Below are positions 1 through 6,665 of a stretch of DNA of 8,106 bases, piece by piece; position 1 is the first letter of the stretch, and every line of letters starts with the position of its first letter. The stretch is from an uncultured Lacticaseibacillus sp. (GTDB lineage: Bacteria; Bacillota; Bacilli; Lactobacillales; Lactobacillaceae): positions 1 to 8,106 of the forward strand of contig CAKQZO010000069.1 of assembly GCA_934293835.1 (NCBI GenBank). The letters run 5' to 3'. The position numbers and the translations under genes are program-made. The notes beneath the pieces were generated by a model. That model did no database searches. It saw only the letters and a list, made by a program, of their open reading frames with translations, and was not told the origin of the DNA.

Positions 1-447
1 GTCTGGGACACTTATATCGTGACGGCCAAAGACAAGCCGACCTACGACAGCCTGACGCAGCTCAAAGGCAAGAAGCTCTTGAATGCCCAATCGACCAACC
101 AGGCCGCGTTAGCGGAGGCCTACCTCAAAAAGCATCCCGGCTATTTCACGGATCAGCTGGGGACCTACACCGATTCGCAGATGGTGCAAGGACTCAGCTC
201 CGGATCGGCTGATGCCGCGTTGGCCCCGAAGTATGAGGTCGATGGCTGGAACCGCAAGCTTAATCAAGGTCTGAAGATTGGGGATAAGCCGATCAACTCT
301 TCAGATGCGTATGTGTTGTTCAATAAGAGTACTGATGCCAAACTGGTCAAGGCCGTCAACGGCGCGATGAAGCAGTTGCGCAAAGATGGCACCTTGACCA
401 AGTTATCTAAACAGTATCTCAAAGGTGACTATGTTCCCAAAGGATAG
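1..447 (+). CDS. Amino-acid ABC transporter substrate-binding protein, 3' part (5' end outside window)
   Basis: The reading frame is open from base 1 and ends at TAG 445-447, so the N-terminus, including any signal peptide or lipobox, lies upstream; the GTG at 19 is an internal valine codon, not a start. The 148 visible residues match the C-terminal part of the family 3 (SBP_bac_3) periplasmic-binding fold: a 'LKGKKLLNAQSTNQ' lobe-entry segment, a 'SGSADAALAPKYEVDGW' segment, and the closing pattern 'AMKQLRKDGTLTKLSKQYLKGDY', typical of polar amino-acid binders. In Gram-positives such proteins are usually lipid-anchored outside the membrane and deliver an amino acid to the permease. The permease gene follows after 12 bases and its Shine-Dalgarno overlaps this stop codon, so the two belong together. 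The ligand cannot be read from this part. Family call firm; substrate unknown. Confidence 0.5.
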   Translation, partial: VWDTYIVTAKDKPTYDSLTQLKGKKLLNAQSTNQAALAEAYLKKHPGYFTDQLGTYTDSQMVQGLSSGSADAALAPKYEVDGWNRKLNQGLKIGDKPINSSDAYVLFNKSTDAKLVKAVNGAMKQLRKDGTLTKLSKQYLKGDYVPKG

Positions 448-453
448 GAGGTG
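446..453 (+). promoter_or_regulatory. Ribosome binding site of the permease (sets start at 460)
   Basis: AGGAGGTG lies six bases before ATG 460 and overlaps the stop codon of the binding protein. The upstream in-frame GTG at 451 falls inside this site, so it cannot be the start served by it; ATG 460 is preferred. Confidence 0.5.
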
Positions 454-459
454 AGTCGA

Positions 460-1176
460 ATGAGTTTTGACGTTAAGACGATGGTCAGTGCTTTATGGAT
501 CGCCAGCCACTACATCGGCGGCACATTGTTCATGGCTACGGTGGCAATGCTTCTGGGGTTAGGCATCGGGATTGGGATCGCCTTGCTGCGCTTCTATCAC
601 GTCGCCGGCATCGCCGGGCTCTTGAAGGCAATCATCACGGTTCTCAAGGGGATCCCGGTGGTGTTAGTGATGTTAGGCGGCTACATGGTGATGAATCAAG
701 GCTTCAATCCTTTTGCCAAAGCCATGGGGTGGTCGCTCCGCTACAAAGATGTCAGCCCGTATTGGGTGGCGATCTTCACCCTATTGCTGATGGCGATCGT
801 GAACATCTCAGAGATTTATCGAGGGGCCTTCGACGCGGTCAAGAAAGGCCAGTTCGATGCCGCAACGGCGATCGGCTTCACGCGCGGACAGATCATTAAG
901 AAGATACTGTTACCTCAGTCGTTGCCGACGGTTGTGCCGATGCTGGCCAACTTCTTCATCAACCTGATCAAGGCATCGGCTCTGGCCTCGATGGTCGGCG
1001 TGATGGACATCTTCCAGGCAGCCAGCAACGCCGCGCAACAGAATTATAGTTATCTCGAATCGTATGTTGCGGCCGCCATCTTGTATTGGGGGCTCAGCTT
1101 AGCCATCGACTTGGTCGCAAGATTACTCGAACACCGGGTTAGCCGCAAGTTTGTCGGCACGGTGGCCACGGCATAA
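460..1176 (+). CDS. Amino-acid ABC transporter permease (HisM/GlnP family)
   Basis: Integral membrane subunit of a polar amino-acid uptake ABC transporter, 238 residues from ATG 460, normal for the family. Hydrophobic segments are seen around residues 18-43, 56-78, 101-117, 158-180 and 203-220, consistent with about five membrane spans. The family's 'K/R-G-I-P' segment is at 63-66 (KGIPVV). The cytoplasmic EAA loop, which contacts the ATPase, runs roughly 118-152: it begins EIYRGAFDAV, has DAATAIG in place of the usual EAAxxxG at 133-139, and ends ILLPQ. This is the only permease gene in the window; the protein could work as a homodimer or pair with a permease encoded upstream. It follows the binding protein by 12 bases and precedes an aminotransferase by 19, so uptake and catabolism are probably co-transcribed. 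Substrate not determinable from sequence alone. Confidence 0.5.
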   Translation: MSFDVKTMVSALWIASHYIGGTLFMATVAMLLGLGIGIGIALLRFYHVAGIAGLLKAIITVLKGIPVVLVMLGGYMVMNQGFNPFAKAMGWSLRYKDVSPYWVAIFTLLLMAIVNISEIYRGAFDAVKKGQFDAATAIGFTRGQIIKKILLPQSLPTVVPMLANFFINLIKASALASMVGVMDIFQAASNAAQQNYSYLESYVAAAILYWGLSLAIDLVARLLEHRVSRKFVGTVATA

Positions 1177-1182
1177 CCATTT

Positions 1183-1190
1183 AAGGAGGA
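1183..1190 (+). promoter_or_regulatory. Ribosome binding site of the aminotransferase (sets start at 1196)
   Basis: AAGGAGGA with a five-base spacer before ATG 1196. A longer in-frame extension back to TTG 1151 would overlap the permease gene and has no comparable site, so 1196 is chosen. Confidence 0.5.
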
Positions 1191-1195
1191 TAAAT

Positions 1196-2428
1196 ATGTC
1201 ATATACGTTTGCAAATCGAACCGCGGCCATGCGCCGCAACAAGCTCCGCGAGAACGCCAAGCGCAACATGAACGGGGATGACAACATCTCGTTTGCCTAT
1301 GGTTATCCGCCGACAGAGGCGTTTCCGATTGCGACCATCAAGCAGATCTCTGATGAAATCTTCGCGACCGTCGATCCGCAGCGCTATATGCAATATGGCC
1401 CGGCAGAAGGGCTGCCAGAGCTGCGGCAGTTGATGAAAAAACGCCTGGTCGAGGTCGACCACATCCCCCAAGGCGCCAGCGAACCGGTGTTGATCACGTC
1501 GGGGTCGACGCAAGGCTTCGACCTCGTCGTCCGCACCTTTTGCAACGAAGGCGATCAGGTGTTGTGTGAGGCGCAGACCTTCATGGGCGCCGTCAACAAT
1601 ATCAGAAGCTATGGGGCTGAACCAATTCCCGTGCCGATGAACGCCGCCACCCAAAGCATGGATCTCGATGTGGTCGCCGAACGGTTGGCAGCCGATGTCG
1701 ACCACAAAATCAAACTGATTTACGTCATTCCGACGTTCCAGAATCCGCTGGGGACGAGCATGCCGCTAGCCGCACGCGAGGCTTTGTACGCGTTGGCCAA
1801 GGCGTACGACGTGATGATCTTTGAAGACGATCCCTATGGTGAGCTGCTATACGACGGCGAGCCGATTCCGGCGCTGAAGACGCTCGACGATGCGGGAATC
1901 GTGATCTACGGCGGATCGTTTTCGAAGATCTTGGCCCCGGCGACGCGGCTGGGCTACCTGTTAGCCCCGGTGGCGGTAATGGAGAAGTTGGTGTTGGTGC
2001 GCCAATGTGCAGACTCATTCAGCAACTTCTATTGGCAAAACGTCGTGGTCAAGTTCATGACTGAATATGATTTCGACGCGCATGTGCAGTTCTTGCGCGA
2101 CTTGTATCGCCAGAAGCGCGACCTCATGGTCAATTGCCTGGGACGCATCGATACGGCCTTGATGAGTTTTTCAAGACCAGCCGGCGGCTATTTCATCAAC
2201 TGCCACCTCGCCGATAGCGTCGACCCCGAGCGGTTCTTAGCCGCGCTGGCAAAAGCCAAGGTGTCTGTGATTCCTGGGGATGTGATGTGTGTCACTGGCC
2301 GTGGCTATGAGCACGATTTTCGCCTCAACTTCACGATGCCATCACTGCCAGACATCGAGGTAGGGGTCAATGCGATTCAGACTGCGATTCAGGCGGCCGA
2401 CCAGGCGTTGAAGCGCCAAGCGGGGTAG
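1196..2428 (+). CDS. PLP-dependent aminotransferase, fold type I (LysN/MocR-like group)
   Basis: Cytosolic aminotransferase of 410 residues that moves an amino group between an amino acid and a 2-oxo acid through pyridoxal phosphate. The catalytic set is complete: SGSTQG at 102-107 for phosphate binding, NPLG at 183-186 (the Asn contacting the PLP ring oxygen), EDDPYG at 210-215 giving D211 for the pyridine nitrogen and Y214, the SFSK Schiff-base lysine K244 followed by R251, and the carboxylate-binding arginine likely R376 in FRLNF. The layout and the 'SFSKILAPATRLGYL' motif fit the group containing 2-aminoadipate aminotransferase LysN and the catalytic domains of MocR regulators; no N-terminal GntR DNA-binding domain is present, so this is a stand-alone enzyme. 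Members often accept aromatic, branched-chain or 2-aminoadipate substrates, so specificity is open. A 2-hydroxyacid dehydrogenase gene starts four bases after the stop, implying that the 2-oxo acid product is passed to it. Confidence 0.5.
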   Translation: MSYTFANRTAAMRRNKLRENAKRNMNGDDNISFAYGYPPTEAFPIATIKQISDEIFATVDPQRYMQYGPAEGLPELRQLMKKRLVEVDHIPQGASEPVLITSGSTQGFDLVVRTFCNEGDQVLCEAQTFMGAVNNIRSYGAEPIPVPMNAATQSMDLDVVAERLAADVDHKIKLIYVIPTFQNPLGTSMPLAAREALYALAKAYDVMIFEDDPYGELLYDGEPIPALKTLDDAGIVIYGGSFSKILAPATRLGYLLAPVAVMEKLVLVRQCADSFSNFYWQNVVVKFMTEYDFDAHVQFLRDLYRQKRDLMVNCLGRIDTALMSFSRPAGGYFINCHLADSVDPERFLAALAKAKVSVIPGDVMCVTGRGYEHDFRLNFTMPSLPDIEVGVNAIQTAIQAADQALKRQAG

Positions 2429-2432
2429 CGAC

Positions 2433-3404
2433 ATGAAGTTGATCTTTTATGGGGTGAGCGCAGTCGAGGCCCCCTTGATCGCCGCCTGGACGCAACGTAC
2501 CGGCATTTCCGTCGTGAGCGTGCCAGAGGCGCTTGATGCGACCAACATCGATTTGACGCGCGGGTGTACGGCGATCTGCTTTTATCCGAGCATCGCGATG
2601 CAGCAACACGGCGAATGGTTCTATCGCCGGCTTAAGGCCAACGGGATCAAACATCTCGCCCTCAAATCCACCGGCGTCGACGGAATCGATTTCACGCTTG
2701 TGCACCGCCTGGGGTTGACGGTTTCGAACGTCCCCGGATATAGCCCCACCAGCGTCGGGCACTTCGCGGTGATGAGTATCTTGATGGCGTTAAGGCGCCT
2801 GCCAGCGGGCTTGCACCAAGCCCAACGCCGGTCTGGGCCGGGACGCGAGCTCGGTGACGTGACGGTCGGCATCATCGGCACCGGGCGGATCGGGAGTGTA
2901 GTTGCGACGGCGCTGGTGGCGCTCGGGGGGCACGTGATCGCTTATTCCCATCACCGAACGCCGCAACTTGAAGGGCTGGTGACCTATTGTGGCTTAGACG
3001 AGCTGCTAGCAGGTGCAGATGTGGTGTCGCTACATGTGCCACTGACGCCTGCGACGCACCATCTGCTTGACGAGGCCGCCTTCGCCAAGATGCGTCCAGA
3101 CACCATGATCGTCAACACCGCCCGCGGCGGCATCATCGACACGCCGGCGCTGATCGCGGCGCTACAGGCGCATCACCTCGGTGGGGCGGTGTTAGATACC
3201 ATCGAGAATGAGGCGCGCTATTTTGCCACCGGCTGGGCGGACAATCCCTATTGTCAGGCGTTGGCGGCCTGCGACAACGTCTTGGTGACGCCGCACGTGG
3301 CTTATTACACCAAGCGCGCCGTGCAGGAAATCACAGAGACGGTGTTGGCCAATGCCGCGGCCGCCAGCCAGAGACGCGGGGCGGCGAACATGATTACGGG
3401 TTGA
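2433..3404 (+). CDS. D-isomer-specific 2-hydroxyacid dehydrogenase
   Basis: Cytosolic oxidoreductase (323 residues, close to the usual 310-335) reducing a 2-oxo acid to a D-2-hydroxy acid. The nucleotide fold shows GIIGTGRIG at 146-154, then VSLHVPLT at 198-205 and the NTARGG signature at 228-233. The catalytic triad is visible as R231, E260 (in LDTIENE) and H288 (in TPHVAYYT); the last motif resembles lactobacillar D-lactate and D-hydroxyisocaproate dehydrogenases. Two deviations stand out. The end of the second beta strand reads IAYSHHRT (169-176) where D-lactate dehydrogenase has an Asp after AY that holds the adenosine ribose of NAD, hinting at NADP(H) use. The usual A-E-F/H of the helix linking the domains is G-H-F at 109-111. 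Its start follows the aminotransferase stop by four bases, with GGGGT at 2422-2426 as a modest ribosome site, so translational coupling is likely. Substrate unknown; aromatic or branched 2-oxo acids are plausible. Confidence 0.5.
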   Translation: MKLIFYGVSAVEAPLIAAWTQRTGISVVSVPEALDATNIDLTRGCTAICFYPSIAMQQHGEWFYRRLKANGIKHLALKSTGVDGIDFTLVHRLGLTVSNVPGYSPTSVGHFAVMSILMALRRLPAGLHQAQRRSGPGRELGDVTVGIIGTGRIGSVVATALVALGGHVIAYSHHRTPQLEGLVTYCGLDELLAGADVVSLHVPLTPATHHLLDEAAFAKMRPDTMIVNTARGGIIDTPALIAALQAHHLGGAVLDTIENEARYFATGWADNPYCQALAACDNVLVTPHVAYYTKRAVQEITETVLANAAAASQRRGAANMITG

Positions 3405-3420
3405 AGAAGAAGGTGAGCGA

Positions 3421-4176
3421 ATGGAAACAGTCATGACGATTCAAGGATTATCGAAGGCCTTCGGGCGCCACCAGGTGCTCAAACAGGTGGACTTGACGAT
3501 TCATCGCGGGGAGGTGATCTGCATCCTAGGCCCTAGCGGTTCGGGCAAAACGACGCTGTTGCGCAGCCTGAACTTTCTTGACAAGGCCGATTGCGGTCAG
3601 ATCAGCCTCAATTCGCTGGTCATCGACTGCCAGCATCCGGCCAAAAGCCAGATCCGAGAGGTGCAACTGAACACCGGCATGGTGTTTCAAGGCTATGAGC
3701 TGTTCACCAACATGACCGCCTTGCAAAACGTGATGGCGGGCCTGACGACGGTTCGCCAAATCCCACAGCCGGTTGCGCGCACGAAGGCGCTGGCGGCTTT
3801 AGAGACAGTCGGGCTGAAAGATAAGGCCGATTTTTATCCCAGTCAGTTGTCGGGTGGCCAACAACAACGCATTGGCATCGCACGGGCGATGGTAATCGAA
3901 CCGGCATTGCTGTTGTTCGACGAGCCGACCTCGGCGCTAGACCCAGAGTTGGTCGATGAGGTGCTGGCGACCATGCGCTTATTGGCCAAGCAAGGCCACA
4001 CGATGATCGTGGTCACCCATGAGATGCAATTCGCCTATGACGTCGCCGACCAGGTCGTCTTCATGGCCGGTGGGGTCGTCGTCGAACAAGGCACTCCCGA
4101 TCAGCTGTTCAATCATCCGCAAGCGCCGCAGACCCAGGCGTTCTTAGCGCAGTTGAGCGGCACAATGGTGGGCTGA
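3421..4176 (+). CDS. Polar amino-acid ABC transporter ATP-binding protein (first of two)
   Basis: ATPase subunit of 251 residues that powers an amino-acid ABC importer from the cytoplasmic side. Walker A GPSGSGKT is at 37-44, Q-loop Q90 in VFQGYELF, ABC signature LSGGQQQR at 143-150, Walker B LLLFDE at 163-168 with catalytic E168, D-loop SALD at 171-174 and switch H200. The 'VVEQGTP' C-terminal region and lack of an extra C-terminal domain fit the GlnQ/HisP group. ATG 3421 is preferred to the in-frame ATG 3433 because AAGGTGAG (3410-3417) is correctly placed only for the former. It begins 16 bases after the dehydrogenase and overlaps the MFS gene by one base. It is a clear paralog of the ATPase at 5371-6132; for example both share DFYPSQLSGGQQQRIGIAR. 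Which ATPase serves the permease at 460 is not shown by the sequence. Confidence 0.5.
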   Translation: METVMTIQGLSKAFGRHQVLKQVDLTIHRGEVICILGPSGSGKTTLLRSLNFLDKADCGQISLNSLVIDCQHPAKSQIREVQLNTGMVFQGYELFTNMTALQNVMAGLTTVRQIPQPVARTKALAALETVGLKDKADFYPSQLSGGQQQRIGIARAMVIEPALLLFDEPTSALDPELVDEVLATMRLLAKQGHTMIVVTHEMQFAYDVADQVVFMAGGVVVEQGTPDQLFNHPQAPQTQAFLAQLSGTMVG

Positions 4177-5348
4177 TGGAAGCAAGCGAAGCCAGTCCCG
4201 CCAGGATCTGGACGCGGCCGTTCGTGGGGCTGATGCTGGTGACAACGTTGGCAGGCACGGCGATCACCACCCAGATGGGGACGCTGGCCTTATATGTCAA
4301 AAGCCAAGGTGGCTCCGACGCGATGTCAGGGCTCATCGTCGGTGTGTTAGGCGTCGCAGCCTTGGCGCTCCGCCTGCCGGTCGGTATGTTGCTAGATCGC
4401 TACGGCCGCAAGGGAATCTTGATGCTCGGCTTAGCGGTACTGGTCGTCGATTTTGGCTTGTTGAGCGTATGGTCGACGCTCGTTGTCTTGTTGGCCTTGC
4501 GGGTCGTTCAGGGAGTCGGCAACTGTTGTCAGTCAACGGCCGATGCGGCCATGGCCGCAGATCTGATTCCGCCAGGCCGGCTGGAACAAGGGCTCGGCTA
4601 CTTCGGCCTGGCGCAGGCGCTTCCTCAGGCGATCGGGCCGTTGATCGGCTTAGCGCTGGTTGCACACTGCGGTTATCCGGCGCTGTTCGTTGCCGGCTTC
4701 GGATTGGTCGCCGCGGCCTTAGTCGTGAGCCTGTGGTTGCCTGAGGGCTACCGCGGCCGCCCAAGGCACCGGCAGGTCGACCAAAAACCGGCCAGAGTGC
4801 GGCTGGCCACCGCCACGGTGGTGGTGCCCAGCCTGATCGTCTCGGCGGTGGGGCTGGCCAACTCAGGCGTGATCTCGTTTGTCGCCGTGTATGCCCAAGA
4901 GCGACATGTGGCCGGGGCCGGCTATTATTTCTTGATCGTTGCCCTCAGCACGATCGGGGTGCGCTTGGGCTTCGGCCGGCTGTTGGCTGTGGTCCCGCGG
5001 CGGGTCGTGTTGTTGGCCAGTACGCTGATGGTCGCCGGCGCATACGGCTTGCTGACGGTGGTGACCGCGACCTGGCAACTGTGGCTGGCTGCCGGCCTGT
5101 ATGGCATCGGTTTTGGGTGTCTGTTGCCGATGATGAACGCGGTGGTCTTGGCGCATGTGCCTGTCAACCAACGAGGCCAGGTGACGGCGATCTTCTCCGG
5201 GGCGTTAGATGCCTCATACGGCGGCGGGGTGATGATTTTCGGCCTGATCGCAACCCTGAGCAATCACATGGTGATGTTCGGGGCAATCACGGCTTGTTCA
5301 CTCATCGCGACCGTGCTCGCCATTGAGTTCAGAACCCGCTTAGCATGA
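4176..5348 (+). CDS. Major facilitator superfamily transporter, probable exporter
   Basis: Twelve-span MFS protein of 390 residues. The first-half loop motif A is clear at 70-79 (GMLLDRYGRK), preceded by R66. A motif B-like RVVQGVGN lies at 109-116. AQALPQAIGPLIGLAL at 146-161 resembles motif C (GPxxG), the feature of drug/proton antiporters of the DHA type. A hydrophilic, basic linker around 187-210 separates the two six-helix halves, and LGFGRLLAVVPRRVVLL at 264-280 is the degenerate second copy of motif A. The ATG overlaps the stop of the preceding ATPase gene (TGATG), indicating translational coupling. The motif C-like segment favours efflux; in this setting the cargo could be the D-2-hydroxy acid made by the neighbouring enzymes, but this is inference, and import or another substrate remains possible. 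Family call firm. Confidence 0.5.
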   Translation: MEASEASPARIWTRPFVGLMLVTTLAGTAITTQMGTLALYVKSQGGSDAMSGLIVGVLGVAALALRLPVGMLLDRYGRKGILMLGLAVLVVDFGLLSVWSTLVVLLALRVVQGVGNCCQSTADAAMAADLIPPGRLEQGLGYFGLAQALPQAIGPLIGLALVAHCGYPALFVAGFGLVAAALVVSLWLPEGYRGRPRHRQVDQKPARVRLATATVVVPSLIVSAVGLANSGVISFVAVYAQERHVAGAGYYFLIVALSTIGVRLGFGRLLAVVPRRVVLLASTLMVAGAYGLLTVVTATWQLWLAAGLYGIGFGCLLPMMNAVVLAHVPVNQRGQVTAIFSGALDASYGGGVMIFGLIATLSNHMVMFGAITACSLIATVLAIEFRTRLA

Positions 5349-5354
5349 CAAATG

Positions 5355-5362
5355 AAGGAGGT
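5355..5362 (+). promoter_or_regulatory. Ribosome binding site of the second ATPase (sets GTG start at 5371)
   Basis: AAGGAGGT followed by eight bases and GTG 5371. The in-frame TTG at 5365 is only two bases away and ATG 5386 is 23 bases away, so the GTG is the best start. Confidence 0.5.
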
Positions 5363-5370
5363 AATTGCTC

Positions 5371-6132
5371 GTGGGACAAGCATTGATGACGATTCAACAG
5401 ATCAAGAAGCGCTACGGCCACAATCAGGTCTTGAATGGGGTCGATCTCGATATCCAAGACGGTGAGGTGATCGTGATCATCGGCCCCAGCGGCTCGGGCA
5501 AGACGACACTCTTGCGTAGCCTGAACGGGCTGAATCCGGCAGACAGTGGGCAGTTGCGGATCGGGGATGTCAAGATCGATATGACGACCGTGAAGCCCAA
5601 AGCCATGTTGGCCTATCAGCGGCAAACCGGGATGGTGTTTCAAAACTATGCGCTGTTTGCCAACAAGACGGCCAAGGAGAACATCATGATGCCTTTGCGC
5701 CTGACTCAGAAGCTGGCCAAGCAAGAAGCCGAGCAGGTCGCCGAGCAATTGTTGCATGAGGTAGGCTTGGCCGAACGCGGGGATTTTTATCCCAGCCAAC
5801 TGTCAGGCGGGCAGCAACAGCGGATCGGAATCGCGCGGATGTTGGCCTTGAAGCCCAAGGTGATGCTGTTCGATGAGCCGACCTCGGCCCTCGATCCTGA
5901 GCTGGTGCAACAGACGCTGGCGTTGCTGCAAAAAATCGCCAATGCCGGCGCGACGATGATCCTGGTCACCCATGAGATGCAGTTCGCCGAGCAGGTCGCA
6001 GATCGCGTCGTGTTCATGGCAGGCGGCCGGGTCGTCGAGCAAGGCACCCCGACGCAGATTTTCAAGCATCCCGTCAATCCCCGCACGCGTGAGTTCCTGG
6101 CGCGATTCACCAAGAAAGCGGTGATGGTGTAA
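5371..6132 (+). CDS. Polar amino-acid ABC transporter ATP-binding protein (second of two)
   Basis: ATPase subunit of 253 residues from a GTG start, of the GlnQ/HisP type. Walker A GPSGSGKT is at 38-45, Q-loop Q91 in VFQNYALF, signature LSGGQQQR at 144-151, Walker B VMLFDE at 164-169 with E169, and switch H201 in VTHEMQF. All motifs are intact, so it should hydrolyse ATP. It is closely related to the ATPase at 3421-4176 over its full length and the two even share the 12 bases ATGACGATTCAA near their starts, which suggests duplication. Differences lie in the surface that meets the permease: QNYALFANKTAKENI here against QGYELFTNMTALQNV in the other. It lies 22 bases after the MFS gene and 31 before the Lrp-type regulator. 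It may drive the permease at 460 or a second permease outside the window. Confidence 0.5.
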   Translation: MGQALMTIQQIKKRYGHNQVLNGVDLDIQDGEVIVIIGPSGSGKTTLLRSLNGLNPADSGQLRIGDVKIDMTTVKPKAMLAYQRQTGMVFQNYALFANKTAKENIMMPLRLTQKLAKQEAEQVAEQLLHEVGLAERGDFYPSQLSGGQQQRIGIARMLALKPKVMLFDEPTSALDPELVQQTLALLQKIANAGATMILVTHEMQFAEQVADRVVFMAGGRVVEQGTPTQIFKHPVNPRTREFLARFTKKAVMV

Positions 6133-6136
6133 CATA

Positions 6137-6145
6137 AGCATATTA
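6137..6145 (+). promoter_or_regulatory. Possible Lrp-like half-site upstream of the regulator gene
   Basis: AGCATATTA fits positions 2-10 of the E. coli Lrp consensus YAGHAWATTWTDCTR, and the surrounding CATATTAATG has a short CAT/ATG dyad. It sits just before the regulator gene, where autoregulation would act, in the only AT-rich spacer of this part. The second half of the consensus is not matched and the E. coli consensus may not apply here, so this is a weak call. Confidence 0.5.
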
Positions 6146-6150
6146 ATGAC

Positions 6151-6156
6151 GGGAGG
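6151..6156 (+). promoter_or_regulatory. Ribosome binding site of the Lrp-type regulator (sets start at 6164)
   Basis: GGGAGG with a seven-base spacer before ATG 6164. The upstream in-frame ATG at 6146 precedes this site directly and has no own site, so it is not used. Confidence 0.5.
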
Positions 6157-6163
6157 CAATCAC

Positions 6164-6616
6164 ATGGACAGCATTGATCGCAGAATTTTGACCACCATTC
6201 AGACCGATGGGCGTATCTCAATCAAGAAATTAGCCGAGGCTTGCTTCATCTCACCACCTGCCGCCTCGGTGCGCTTGCAGAATCTTGAGAAATCAGGCAT
6301 GATCACCAAATTCGTCGCGGCTGTGGACTACCAGCGCCTGGGCTTTTTCATCAAAGCGTTCGTCCGCGTCGCGGTGAACGCCAGAGACAAGGCAGATTTT
6401 TACGCCTATGTTGCTAGCCATTCCCACATCATCGAATGTGATTGCATCACTGGGGATTACTCGATGCAACTGAAGGTGGTTTTTGAGCTAATGACGGATT
6501 TAGATGAATTCATCAACGATCTGCAACAGTTCGGGGACACAAACACGAATATCGTTTTCTCGACCAATGTGGAGATGCGGCCGCTACCGTTAGACGAAGC
6601 AGATGACGACGACTAA
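6164..6616 (+). CDS. Lrp/AsnC-family transcriptional regulator
   Basis: DNA-binding regulator of 150 residues, the standard size for the feast/famine family. The N-terminal winged helix-turn-helix spans about 3-50: IDRRILTTIQTDGRISIKKL, then the recognition region SPPAASVRLQNLEKSGMI. A linker with the family's 'VDYQRLGF' at 54-61 leads to the RAM domain (about 63-140), where an effector amino acid binds at the dimer interface; the core ECDCITGDYSMQLKV at 91-105 is the conserved G-D-Y segment. The C-terminus is strongly acidic (DEADDDD). It lies between the second ATPase gene and the aspartase gene, so it probably senses an amino acid handled by this locus and controls the operon and itself; direction of control cannot be told. 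Base composition is lower in GC than in the MFS gene: one 60-base sample (6481-6540) has 25 G+C against 39 in 4681-4740. Confidence 0.5.
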   Translation: MDSIDRRILTTIQTDGRISIKKLAEACFISPPAASVRLQNLEKSGMITKFVAAVDYQRLGFFIKAFVRVAVNARDKADFYAYVASHSHIIECDCITGDYSMQLKVVFELMTDLDEFINDLQQFGDTNTNIVFSTNVEMRPLPLDEADDDD

Positions 6617-6665
6617 ACACGCGAGATTAAAGCACTGTAACGATTGAATCAGCAGGAGGTTAAGT

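Noticed and set aside
1196..2428. MocR-type transcription factor
   Set aside because: The protein begins directly with the aminotransferase domain and has no GntR-type DNA-binding domain.
2367..2762. Minus-strand open frame of 131 residues, and other long frames opposite the genes (for example 1199-1705, 5329-5799, 7569-7967)
   Set aside because: They lie fully opposite or across strongly supported genes, have no recognisable domains, and are expected by chance in GC-rich coding DNA.
4806..4826. Inverted repeat-like CCACCGCCACGGTGGTGG stretch
   Set aside because: It lies inside the MFS gene in codons for Ala, Thr and Val, with no U-tract after it, so it is not supported as a terminator or site.
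6141..6146. TATTAA as a -10 element for the regulator gene
   Set aside because: No matching -35 hexamer is present about 17 bases upstream.
6617..6665. Possible promoter or terminator in the spacer before the aspartase gene
   Set aside because: No -35/-10 pair with proper spacing and no stem-loop with a T-run could be found; only the ribosome site is clear.
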